This document shows, in pieces, positions 23,721-34,780 of a stretch of DNA of 64,000 bases. The position numbers and the translations under genes were made by a program. Every line of letters starts with the position of its first letter. Position 1 is the first letter of the stretch. Below the pieces are notes generated by a model, which was not told the origin of the DNA, did not search any database, and saw only the letters and a program-made list of their open reading frames with translations. The DNA is from Hetaerina americana (taxonomy: Eukaryota; Arthropoda; Insecta; Odonata; Calopterygidae), in contig JAKTNV010000004.1 in NCBI GenBank assembly GCA_022747635.1, positions 21,769,469-21,833,468 on the forward strand, written 5' to 3'.

Positions 23721-25175
23721 AAAAAAAAACTCGAAAAAATTCCGCAATCAGCAAAAAAGGGAATAGGCGACTTTGGACGGAAATGGAATACTCTAAAACG
23801 TAGTCGTCCTTTTGTGGAAAGTCATTTTGTTGGAGGAAAAAATAGGAAAAGAGTTCAAGTAAAAAGTGAAAATAGTTTCAGAAATTCTCGAATAAAGTAT
23901 CCGTCGTGAAGATGTGAGAAAAATGAAAAAAAAAACAGAATGAAGTGAATTCAAATAAACTCAACAAGACTTTTTTTGGCAAAAAATAATAGGTAAACTT
24001 GAAAAGGAAATGCTATCAACGAAAATCACAAAAGAGCCTGACGGAATAACAAGCCGTTAGACATTCAGGAGAGCTCAGACAGGTATACAGGTATAACTGT
24101 ACAAGTATAACTACAAGCAGAGTTCAGCACTTTCGCTGTAGTATCACATAACCCATGGAGGAATGCCCTTCTTCTACCCAAAAAAAGCAGAGTATTTAAA
24201 AAATCTGGGCATCAGGAAGAGAATAAATAATAATTCACCGACGGGAAAAAGTATTCCCTGCGGAAATGAATCATTTGAGAATGAAATCATTACCAGCTAG
24301 GAACACCATGCGACCTTCCTTTTTTATATTTTTTGTGGATGTTGAATTGCATCACCGGAAAATATGTGAAAATACAAAATTTCATCATTCGCTATGACTA
24401 ACTATGAATTTATATCGCTGAAAATAAAGCAGGAAAGAGAGGAAAACTTCATTACTTTAATTACAGACTTAGGTTTCCACAGACAAGGGACTTTCTTAGT
24501 CCACAACCCTCACACCTAAGACCAGCTCTGAATTTAACCGTTAACAGGAACTGGGAAGGAAAATTCGCGCGGCATATAACGTGTAAGTATCGCTCGCTGG
24601 TGAAGCTGGTTGAACATAAAATTCCTTGCGAAAGAAAGTGGACTGAAGTGGTATCTACACAGAGGGAAATAAAAAAGCTAAGGAGTGAAGACGCATTCGG
24701 GGAACGGGAGAGAGGGTGGGGAATCGCGATGGGTGGTAAAAGGATCGAGGGAAATAGAAGGATGAGAAGTATTTGTGAGAAGCTGCTTGATGGGATGAGT
24801 GCTTACGTTTTACTCGTCAACCCGCTCCCCCACTAGGCCCCTCGGGGAAGGGGTGGGCCGCAAAGTGTGTAGCTGCCTGGCATGAGGGCGCACAGTGCCA
24901 CGAATCGCGCGGGGAAAAGGTTTCTCCACAACACCGCGAGATAGCTCTTCGTGGGACGACTTGAAGCGCTTTAGGGTTATCTACTCAAGTCAAAGGAACT
25001 CTCACGACATACCTAAGCTGAGGGATTCCCCAATTCAACTGAAAAAGAAGGAATTACAAGGCTTCAAAACTCTTACTCTCTTGTCTACGATGACTCTTCA
25101 CTCCGGGTGAGCAAATAACATGCGAGCGATTGCTGGAGCAGATCAGAACAATTTCAGTTTTCACTCAGAAAATTA
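23721..25175. other. mixed non-coding stretch
   Basis: The sequence is AT-rich to about 24540, then moderately GC. A short GC-rich self-complementary patch lies at about 24837-24857 (GGCCCCTCGGGG near GGGTGGGCC). No gene was recognised. Confidence 0.45.
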
Positions 25176-25245
25176 TTTAGGTGCATAAAAAAACACCCCC
25201 TGTTTAGGTGCATAAAAAAACACCCACTGTAAACACCCCCTGTTG
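25176..25245 (+). repeat. 27-bp tandem repeat at the PLE 5' junction
   Basis: TTTAGGTGCATAAAAAAACA begins at 25176 and again at 25203, with 27-bp period. AAACACCCCCTGTTG at 25231 is a third partial copy that runs directly into the reverse-transcriptase frame. Confidence 0.85.
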
Positions 25246-26244
25246 AACAAAGTGGAATACTGGTTTCGCTACGCAGACGATATACTGTGCCTATGGACGG
25301 GAACCACAAGACAACTTAATAACTTCTTACACCTCCTCAATTCCCTAAACGACAACATTATATTCACACTGGAAGTGCAAGAAAATCAGAAAATTAGTTT
25401 CCTCGACCTAACCGTGTCCATTGAAAACGGAAAACATGCCTTTACCATCTTCCGTAAGCCAACCTGCACAGAGCAAGTCATACACGCCTCATCTAAACAC
25501 GCAATAAACCAAAAATTGGCAGCATTTCATAGCATGCTACACAGAGCACTCAGCATACCACTGTCTAACGAAGAACTCACTAAAGAAATATCCCTCATCA
25601 AACAAATAGCTATCAATAACGGCTACACTGAGACATTAATTTATACATTATTAGACAAAAAACGAAAAAAGTTAGCCATAAAACAGTTTTACACTCCCCC
25701 TCCACCCACCGAAAAAGAAAAATGGCGACGTATTAGATATTTAGGTCCTACCTCCGGAAAAATAGGCAAACTCCTTAAAGACCTTAACATAAGACCGGCA
25801 TATTACAGTGAAAACAATATGAAGAGCCTGCTCCCCAAAGTGAAGGACTCCACTAACAAGTTGGACCAAAGTGGAGTCTACAGCTTGGAGTGCGCGGACT
25901 GCGCGGCATCCTACATAGGACAAACGGGAAGGAGCCTCCGCGTCCGGGCAGCGGAACATCAGCGGGACTTCAGTACCAAAAAAGGGAATTCCCAATTTGC
26001 AGCTCACCTCATCAGCGCAGGCCACAACGCAGACTTCATACCAAAGCTACTACACAAAGAGGAGAAAGGAAAGAGGTTGGACATCAAGGAACAATTGGAG
26101 ATCTTAACCGCCTTAAGGGAGAAGAAAACATTAACAAACGACCACCTCTTTCCCTTCCATTCCCCTCTCCTGGACATTCCACAACTCATCCCTAATGACG
26201 CCTACGGCCAATCTACCCCCCTGCGAATAACCGTCCCTCCATAA
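25243..26244 (+). pseudogene. Penelope-like element polyprotein fragment: reverse transcriptase C-terminus plus GIY-YIG endonuclease
   Basis: This open frame of 333 codons is the only long coding sequence in the window with clear family identity. Residues 10-13 are YADD, the catalytic motif of reverse transcriptases, in the context WFRYADDILCLW. It is followed by FTLEVQENQKISFLDLTV and by IFRKPTCTEQVIHASSKH, both typical PLE blocks. The GIY-YIG domain starts with GVY (211-213), a CxxC pair (C217, C220) and YIG (224-226), then QTGRSLRVRAAEH, which holds the conserved Arg and His. The palm N-terminal to YADD is absent; complete PLE proteins are at least twice this length. The frame has no internal stop, so insertion may be fairly recent despite truncation. 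The listed start is the first codon after an upstream junction, not a biological start. Confidence 0.85.
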
Positions 26245-26357
26245 TCCTTCCCTAGCCCCCGCTACTCACAGTCAACCACTCTCACCCACTCTGACCGCCC
26301 CCACCCAGGAAGCGCGTCAGTTTCCCCCCCCCACCCACCCAACCCACACCAACTTGG

Positions 26358-26433
26358 ACTAGTATATATATGTGTGAAAAAAGAATATTTTCTTTGTACG
26401 TTCCTGAAGATGCTACAGTGTAGCGAAACTAGT
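26358..26433 (+). ncRNA. hammerhead-ribozyme-like motif in the PLE 3' region
   Basis: The hammerhead core CUGANGA is present as CTGAAGA (26404-26410). A perfect 5-bp stem II follows with a 3-base loop (GCTAC-AGT-GTAGC, 26412-26424), then GAAA (26425-26428), then ACTAGT (26428-26433). An identical, self-complementary ACTAGT lies upstream at 26358-26363, followed by A, and could form stem III with a UH cleavage site. PLEs are known to carry hammerhead motifs in their terminal repeats. There is one extra U before stem II and no clear stem I, so activity is uncertain. Confidence 0.45.
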
Positions 26434-26510
26434 AGAAAATAAATAAGTTATTTTATGTGGAAGCTGCAAAGTTATTTCTGAAACTCCTGTTCGCATAAAA
26501 AAACGATGGA

Positions 26511-29500
26511 CACAATCGTTTTTTATTAATCGAATATTCCATAATAATATCTCAATTAGCCAACTAACTATTCCTCAAAATATGCCTTATGTTATTTTAT
26601 ACTCGTATTCATCAAGTAATAAATAAAATATTTATTATATCATCATATGGAATTTCTCTTTCAATGATAAGATTAATAAATTTGCATTGTTGTTTCTCAG
26701 AAGCTTGCTAAGTACTTGAATTCAAGATGAAAGATCAATAACAAGGCAATGATATCGCATACGATCAATGATATAATCTCTCCAGGCTCACAACTCTACC
26801 ACAATTACTACAAAAATACCATCCAAATTTTTTCACAAGACATGCGCTTATATGCTCTAATTTCGCCATGCTTAGAAAAGTGCATGTAAACCTTCACGTA
26901 TTCTGTTTCCTTCTGTTTCTACACCGTGAATTATACCCTTTTGTATAATTAACTAATATATAAGAGCTTACTGAGTGCAATTTGAAATATATTTGCGATT
27001 ATGGGTTTCACAAGTACATCAAAATCGATATTCATAGCGAATTTTCCGATCTAAAAAAAGCCATTGGCAGTGGAATATAAAGATGTAATTATTATGCTTA
27101 AAATTTTACCTGAGTCAGCATATTTTCCAAAAATATACAATGATGGAGAATGCACGATAGAAAGGTGATAGCATCATATCTACGATTTTAAAATGATATT
27201 CAGTCAGAAATTTTAAACGCCAGAGCTGTCAAAATTAAGAGTTTATGCTCAGTTGTGAGCCACTCACGGCGGACTTAATTTGGAACCGAATAAAACTGTC
27301 TTCTTTTAGCAATGGTATTCAGCACAAATTTTTACGATCGTTATAAGGAATTTCTGAATCATTGTGACAGAAATATTCATACAAAAACACACTTGGGAAA
27401 ACATCTTCAGAATTATTGATAAATCAATTTATCTCACATTTTCTTAAAATATTTTTGGCATGATATGATGGAAATGCGTGGTGTTGACGCAATGTCAAAA
27501 AACATACGTGGCTGTCCACTTCTCCACTACTTAATCTCCCAACGCAGGCGTCATTATCAGGTGCGCAATTGGCATTGCTTATCATCGACGAGCCCCAGTG
27601 GTAAAATGCCCGGTTCCTGAAACGGTATTTGTGATTTTAAGGAATATACATCAGCAATGCCATCTGCGTTCGCCATTGATTTTATATCCAGTTCCAATTC
27701 TCTCCAGAAATAGATTGCATCAACTTAGCAGTGACTTTTCGTAGAGTAGGTATCGAGTGCATAAAAAGTATTCTTTCTTTTCTACCGGAATTCATTTGAA
27801 TCCAAGGTATTAAAAAATTACAGCTGGCTTTTCCCATGATCCATTTATGGGGCTAAATGAGAATACAAAGTCTAATTAGTGCAACTCGTGATAACTTAAT
27901 AAAACATGAATTATCGTATATCGACCCATCAAAGCACGTTCAGACCCAAACGAATTGGTATTACTTGAGTATCAAGGAAGACTTGTATATCAAAATTTTT
28001 GTGATCATAATGAAGAAAGATAGAAGGAAATGAATATAGGTACAATGAGTGACAAATTAATAGAGACCATACGGAATCTCTTATTCGAGTAAGAAAGGAA
28101 TTCATAAGACTTCATCGTGTCTTTCGGCATAAAAATCTTTCTCCGAAAAACTCATCACCATTAATCACCTGCTCTGTGAAAAGCAACTTAATCCCTACAT
28201 TGATTGGTGGCAAGAGAGTTCCAATCCAATTACAAGGGCATCCATAGCAATCCAGACGTCAAATAAGTTTGGAAAAAGGGCGCGCAATCATCAAAGTTAG
28301 CGCAGTCGACTCTTGGCATCTCGATCATTGAAATTGGCGCGCGGCAATTAAGAAGTTTTCAGTGACCTTAATGAGAGACTAGCTCCGCTCATTCCAAATC
28401 TCGAGTTCACCACAATGAGCGATTGGGAAGAGTAGTGATCTCGGGCAGCGTTTTATGTGCTGTTAATGGCCTCCCGATAAAGAAGAAAAGGAAATTCTTG
28501 GTACTAAAATTCACATTAACGCAAGGATAGCAACATTTCTCAAAGCTTGCTTCTAAGTGCATATAACTAATAATATTAAGAGTTAACTGAAAACTGCACA
28601 GAACGTCGTTTCATATTGATTTTAGTCATCAAATTATACGTAAATATATATTATGCTAAAGAAGCCAACGCATTTACAGTGCTAATCTATCTTTTTATAA
28701 ATTACCTCAAAATTAAACAAACCATTCAAGTTACCACATTAAAGGCATTTATCGGGGTAAATTTTACTTGGATAGGAGATAAGATAATGCGACCATAGAC
28801 GGTTATCAACGCGGAGGTCGGTTTCATAGGTGGGGATCACCCAGTGCTAAGCCCGACGGCATGTGAAATTCACACTTAGGCTGTGGGGACTAGTTCCCTT
28901 CCCTATGCCGCCTATGGTTCCCATAAAGATATGATACACAAAATAGCACACAGTTTGGGTGAAACTGGGAGTGCCCAGAGGCGTCCTCGGGAATCATGAG
29001 ACAATATATTTAGAAATTTAATTCGCAATTACTTAGTTAGCGAAAAAATAACTTATTATAAAAAGAACTTCCACAGAAGATTACAACGTTTAATGAAGGA
29101 AAGTAAGTGAAAACGTTTGGTTAGCGATCATAATTAGGACGTTTCTCAATAATATCATGGAAAAATGTTGATAATTTTTGAACTTATGAAAAATTCAAAA
29201 CATTTTAGAGGCACCTGTTCTTAGCACTTAACCTAAACTTTTATTTCGCTATTATATTTGCAAATAATCCCACACATTACAACACGTACCTTGTGGCTAT
29301 GCCGTGCTTCTCCAGCTCACCTACGTGCATCCGAACGTCGTTACCGCAACTGAGCATCGATTTTCGATTTGATAAGCTCATCGGAAATGTATGAGGCGGA
29401 GAAATAGCTTTAGACTGACGTGGACGTGCGTTCATAAATGGGAGCACCACCACCTCCTTTCTCGGTTGGGTAATCTATTGGATGATTTAGCTCTTGGCTC

Positions 29501-31900
29501 AGTTCCTTTGAGAGGAGAGGAGCCTTTTTGAGGGCATGCTATAATTTTGGTTGATGGTGCTCTAAGGAGGCAAAAGGAATTTTGTCGAGGAAATTTTGCC
29601 AGAAGAGGAGCCTGCGGCGGTTGAGCGGGCATCTAGGATCTGGAAACTCCATAAGGTATTTCTTAAGGAGCTTCAACCCAATCTATATATGATGACCATC
29701 GTTTTTTTACGGCTTTCCTCAAACCCTCATTATCATCACCAATGCATTAGAATAATTAACGCATGAAATCGATATGCATTCTATTCTAAAAATGTAAGGA
29801 TATTGATAAACATTTTCTTTGCCTAAGTTAATAAAATACGGGTCACAATGTCTTTCTATCGCTTACTATGGCTATACAAGAGATCAAATCTTCACTTTAT
29901 AGGATACAGTGAAGTGGCCTGTACTTATTCCGACTTATGTACTTATGACGGTTATTAAATTATGACAAAAAAGAATGCTACCCTTAGGGATAAATACACA
30001 AATCTGCCATAAATGAAAACAGTCCCAATATTAAGAAAAAGACGAAAATTTCCGAGATGATGTTCATAAATTTGTTATTTATAGTGCCGCATTCAACGTT
30101 TCTGAAAGAGTGTTAAATTTAAATTCTGAAGAGCTACGCGCAAAATTAATATTCAATCGACCAAAATAGTAAAAACAGAAAAATATTTTGAAAATAAATG
30201 TCAGGAAAAATTGTACAGGACAAGTACGAACTAAGCAGAGAGGTTCCTGGAGTTATGCTTCACTCAATACACACGTGTCGTGCGTACTGCATAGTAAACA
30301 ACAGTTCAAATTTTGAGAATAAAATTAAAATAACTTGGATCAGAGCACTCCCAGGTGCAGTAATATTGTAGGAAATGATTGAAAGTTAAAAGTTTTTTCA
30401 TAAGTTTTCCATTCACATGCTTAAAAAAATGACCTCCTTATGAGTGAAAAAAAGCCTTCCCTATTCGTATTTAAAACCGAACTGAAACTATCTTTAATTA
30501 ACTAGGTGGCAAATAAACACTTTTATTGAAATTAGACAATTTGTTAACAAACTAGAGACCATACATAGTGACGATACATATCAATAAATAAACCTTTATC
30601 AGAATTTTAAAAGATTTCTTCTTAAAAAAAATGTCTCCTCGAAAAAATCGCCCGAAAATTCTCAAGGACCCTCCGATGAACTTCTCAGCTAAATTACTTA
30701 GGCTCCAATCAACAACTTGAGGATATATTTAGTAAGAAATATTATCGAAGTTACGGAGAGTATTTAACTACTTGACTAGAGTAAAAGGTGATTCATATTT
30801 CCTGAGTCAATGAAAGTATTAGATTTTGCATTATTATACTTGGGAGTTTAGAGAAATACTAAGAGGTCCGTTATGGAACATCAAAATCGGGAGCGACTTT
30901 TTTATACCATTAATTCTGAATGTAAAAGACGGAATACATTTTCCTACTTAATGTCATAGGAAGAGTTGGAAAGGCCATTACGCTGGAAATACAAGGAAAT
31001 CAAGCACCAGAGACTTATTAAAAACTTATAACATGAAATAGGTTGCTTGGACAATTTTTGTAAGGAAGAGAAAAAAACACGACCAATGATATCACAGTAG
31101 ACGATATGACTGTTTCAATACTAGTGAGAGTGGAACAGTTTTAAAGAATCAGCAAAAAACGGAGACAGAATTCAGTGAGCATACAGGTAGGTTTTTCGGT
31201 TGGCTTTGAGTGGAAGGGGATGACAGTGATGAAGCACTACTGGAGCGATAATTACTTAGTAGTTTAGCAACTGTGGGAAGAAGAGCAAACTTAGGTTACC
31301 CATTGTCACGGAAATGTAATTTGAGAGAATAATGGTTAATTTAGAACAGCGAAGTGACATAATACCTTTTAACCACCGAACATATATTGAAAAAAATAAT
31401 TATAAGGGTGAAGAAAGCGGGTACCGTACTTATTAAAGCAGTCTTACATGCAATAACTGCTGCATTTGCACATAAAAACAGCGACAGGTCTTCGATAAAC
31501 ACTTCATTACGTCGTAGTATAACAATACTAGTGGATAACTGTGTGAATATTCTGGAGAACACAAAATGATGATAATGCTAATTTGCGTTTCCCTCATCGT
31601 AATAATAAGATAAATTCATAATTTTCACCTTAAAATTAATTTTACTATACCATTCGGACAATATCTGGCGTATTTCATACCAGAAATATGTGATATGAGT
31701 GCGGTGACAAATGGACGGTACCTTTGACGCATATTTCATACATGCCGGAAATCGCTCACAAAAAGGATCTAATTTCGTGTAGGATTTGATGCTTTTTAAG
31801 ACTTCAGTTGAAAAGTAAATTATACATTATGTAATGGCCGAATGTTATAGCTGAAAGCGGATCGGTATAAAAACTGACATTGTCTCCAAGAAATAAATAA
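26511..31900. other. long AT-rich non-coding stretch
   Basis: There is no convincing coding frame in 5.4 kb. A short minus-strand segment at about 27535-27562 resembles a decayed retroelement terminus (see findings). A moderately GC patch at 28800-28930 and another at 29430-29640 have no recognised content. Confidence 0.55.
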
Positions 31901-32323
31901 GTGGATTGGGCTTTCTAGTTCACTGAGCCCCAACGGAACGCACGAATTCTAGATTTCCCAGAGACCTCGGCCCCGTAATAATTAAGAGTCTTCCGCAAAT
32001 GAAACGCTCTTGCGGTCCAATTTTACCTCCGGGACGTGATTGTAACGAGCGCTCCTGTTGGAAAAGTAAACTCACGGCCCCACGAGGGGAATCTCTCGGG
32101 CGGGGAATTAAAATATTTCGACGCGAAAATTAAAAGCGGAGGGGGACCAGGGAGGGATGGACTCCCGTCGCGGGAGGAAATAAAGAGAAGAACCTTATTG
32201 CGGGACACGCGCCCCCGAGTTTAAAAAACAATTTACGGCTCCGGAGCCGTGATATAAATCTGGGAGCGATAGTAGGGAGGAGGTATTTTCCCAAAAAAAA
32301 AGAGATTCACTCGCAGAAGTAGC

Positions 32324-32344
32324 AGAGAGAGAGAGAGAGAGAGA
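32324..32344. repeat. (AG)n microsatellite
   Basis: An uninterrupted AG run of about ten units lies inside the purine-rich island. GAGAG is also the core binding site of GAGA-type factors in insects. Confidence 0.95.
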
Positions 32345-33484
32345 TGCTGAGGGAAGAACATAAGGAGATGGAGGAAAAGAGGAATAAATCCCAAAAAAAG
32401 ACCCGGGAGCCAAAAAACCGTTTTGTATGCGTAATGGGAAATGTCTTCGTTTACGATACAAAAAAAATTAAAGGAAAAACGTTCGTGGACCATGGGTGTT
32501 AGAATCCTGCCGGGTGAGCAGGTGATGGGATCGGGGCCGAGAGAAGGAAGGGAGCGAGGGGTTGGGAAAACGAATCTCTAGCGGTGGGGGAAGGACGGAG
32601 CGACACGTGGAAGTGAGGCTACCCGAGAGAACGAGGATGAAAGAGAGAGGAAATGAAACCGACAGAGGGACGCGGAGGACACAAGGGGGAGGAAAACGTC
32701 GGGAACAATTCGTCGACGAGGAATAAAACGAGAAAGTGAGTCGAGAGATTTGGAAAAAGAAAAAGACAAGAGACGTAGAGAAAGAGGGCGAAAGAGAGAG
32801 AGAGAGAAGGGGGGATGGAAGAGACGCGTTAAAAATAAATTAAAAACTAAAAAGGAAGACTACGAGGTTGAGAGCGGGTGGGGCGCGTTAATGGAAAGGA
32901 CTTTAGGGGGCGACCTCTCTTGCGTATACGCGAGCGCGCGCGTCGTCGGGCGAGGGAGGACCAACCCCAGAGAAAAAAACATAATAATAAAAATAAACAC
33001 AACGAGAAGAAGGAGAAGAAATAGACGGAGGTAAAATAAACTTGAAGGGAAGATGAATAAAGAGCTGGGATGTTCCTTCGAAAAGAGCGGCGAGGTGGGA
33101 GACGGAGGGAGCCGGTGAGACAAGAGCATGGGGGTGGGGGCAGAATTTTGAGAGCTTAGAATGGGCAAATGTAGCTCGTGTGTGAGAGAGAGGAAGAGGC
33201 GGGGGCAGAGGTGATAGGGAGGGAAGGTTGCGGAACAGAAAGGAGATGGGGAGAGTTAGTGTTCTTCCATTAAATGTAAGAAAGAATACTTAAACAGGGG
33301 AGGGAAAACCAATCCTTGCAGGAGAGAATGGGGAGGTAGTGATCCGGGGGGCGAAGAGAAGGAGAGAGAAATGAGACGAGCACTAGGGAACCAAAGGCGC
33401 GAGTGGGAGGGGGTAGTAGTAGTTTTGAGGGGAGGCGACCGACAGCTAAGGTCATTTGCGCCATAGGGGATGGACAGGAAAGGA

Positions 33485-33720
33485 TGAAGGGTGGAGAGAA
33501 ACCCGGCGTCGGCATTAGCCTACTCTTTACGAAAGGCGCCAAGAGGTCCGCAGTTTAACGTCCCATCCGACGGACGGCGTACTCACTCAAAGTACCCTCC
33601 ACAAAGCACCTCAAGTAGGGATCGAGATACCTCTGAAAAATATTCAACACCGCCGGGATTTGAACCCGCGCCCTCAGGGTGGGAAGCCAGTACGTTAGCC
33701 CCCGCACCATCTCGATCCCC
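33485..33720 (-). mobile_element. tRNA-derived SINE
   Basis: On the minus strand, box A TGGTGCGGGGG (33709-33699) and box B GGTTCAAATCC (33666-33656) are spaced as in a tRNA. About 150 bases of tRNA-unrelated body follow, including GGATGGGACGTTAAAC and a CGCCTTTCG..AGTAGGCTAATGCCG stretch, before a C/T-rich end near 33485. Pol III promoter boxes followed by a non-tRNA body are the hallmark of a SINE. GGGATCGAGAT (33618-33628) and ATCTCGATCCC (33709-33719) form an 11-bp inverted repeat enclosing the tRNA-like head. No poly(A) tail or target duplication was confirmed. Confidence 0.65.
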
Positions 33721-33782
33721 GTGGGAGGGGGTGATTGTGGTGTTGGAGTGAGGGCGTTTGAGTCCGTCTTCTGAGGGAGACA

Positions 33783-33818
33783 GGGTGGGGGGTGACGAGG
33801 GGGGGAATGGTAGGGGGG
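33783..33818 (+). other. G-quadruplex motif
   Basis: Four G tracts (33783-33785, 33787-33792, 33799-33805, 33813-33818) have loops of 1, 6 and 7 bases. Confidence 0.5.
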
Positions 33819-34703
33819 TACGAACGTGGTCCTGGAAAAAAGTGTAAGGGCTTCCAGCGTAAGAGGCGGGGGAAGAGTAGTTTCGGTCCCTCCCCACACG
33901 CCTCCATTACCAAGTCGAGTGGGTTTCTCTCTTCTACTCTAAAGGGGTCGCATCAGTTGCGCGTAAATCCCTCCCCGGCCCACCCTCCTCCCCTCCCGAA
34001 CCTCTCCACAACCGCGACCCTTCCCCAACCCCTCGTGCTTACCACCCCCTCTCCTTGATTTACACACCGACGCTCCTGGAGTGGCCCTGGCCCTCATATT
34101 CCACCTCCTTTCCCTCTCACTCCCCACCCCGTTCCCCAAACCCTTAACTTTTCATCATCCCCCCACACCCTCCTTGGAACGCATCCCCCCCACCCCTTTC
34201 AAAAACATATTCCACGCGCCCCCGTCTCGCCCAACTTCACCGCGCCCATCACCACCCTCTTCCCACAAAAACCGCCCTCCTCCCTCACCACCAAAACCCT
34301 CTTGATATAAAGAGAAGAAAACGTCACCTCGCGCGGGGGTATCCCGGCCGAGCCGAAAACGCCGAGATTAGGCAAATTTTCACGCGGAAATACCTTTGAC
34401 GAAAATTTAAGGAGGGCGCCGGTCCGACGAGATGGGCGAGGGTGGGGGAGGGAGGGTGAGACGCGGTAATAACTCTCACCCGCACGGAATTCCTTTCCCC
34501 ACTCCGTCCACCCCATCCCAAACCCTTCACTTTTTCCACATCTTTTTAATTGTTCTACAATCATTCTTCTTCGTAAAACTTTCAGCACGCCCCCTCTTAA
34601 GTTTGGCCAAGGAGTTTGGAGACAAGAGAAAAGACTGAGATGACCCGTTTACCTCAGTTTCTCCAATAATTCGTCACGCACCTGAGCCCCCATCCCCACC
34701 GGA

Positions 34704-34725
34704 GGGAGAGGGGGTGGGAGGGGGG
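34704..34725 (+). other. G-quadruplex motif
   Basis: G tracts at 34704-34706, 34710-34714, 34716-34718 and 34720-34725 are separated by loops of 3, 1 and 1 bases, which predicts a stable quadruplex on the + strand. Confidence 0.6.
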
Positions 34726-34780
34726 AAGGAACGAGGTTCCCCCGATACTGGAGGGAGAAACCTTATCCCCGTCGCAAATA

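Larger units (their letters stand above)
25176..26510 (+). mobile_element. 5'-truncated Penelope-like retroelement (PLE)
   Basis: The element is identified by the C-terminal half of a reverse transcriptase followed by a GIY-YIG endonuclease, the arrangement that defines endonuclease-bearing PLEs. The 5' side begins in a short tandem repeat (27-bp period, 25176 and 25203, with a third partial copy near 25231) and then enters the reverse transcriptase abruptly, so most of the N-terminal coding is missing. After the stop at 26244 comes a C-rich 3' region, an AT-rich segment and a hammerhead-like motif (26404-26433). The string GCATAAAAAAAC of the 5' repeats recurs at about 26493-26504, suggesting related termini. 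Boundaries are approximate and no target duplication was confirmed. Confidence 0.8.
31960..34780. promoter_or_regulatory. largest GC-rich island of the window (about 2.8 kb)
   Basis: It is CpG-containing and mostly purine-rich on the + strand from 32240 to 33480, then pyrimidine-rich from about 33960 to 34300, with GAGAG runs, a (GA)n tract at 32324-32344 and at least two G-quadruplex motifs (33783-33818 and 34704-34725). A SINE-like unit sits in the middle (33485-33720). The many frames are Pro/Ser/Arg-rich and occur on both strands, as expected from composition. Composition alone would fit a promoter, enhancer or GAGA-factor-type site cluster, but no first exon could be recognised. Confidence 0.35.
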
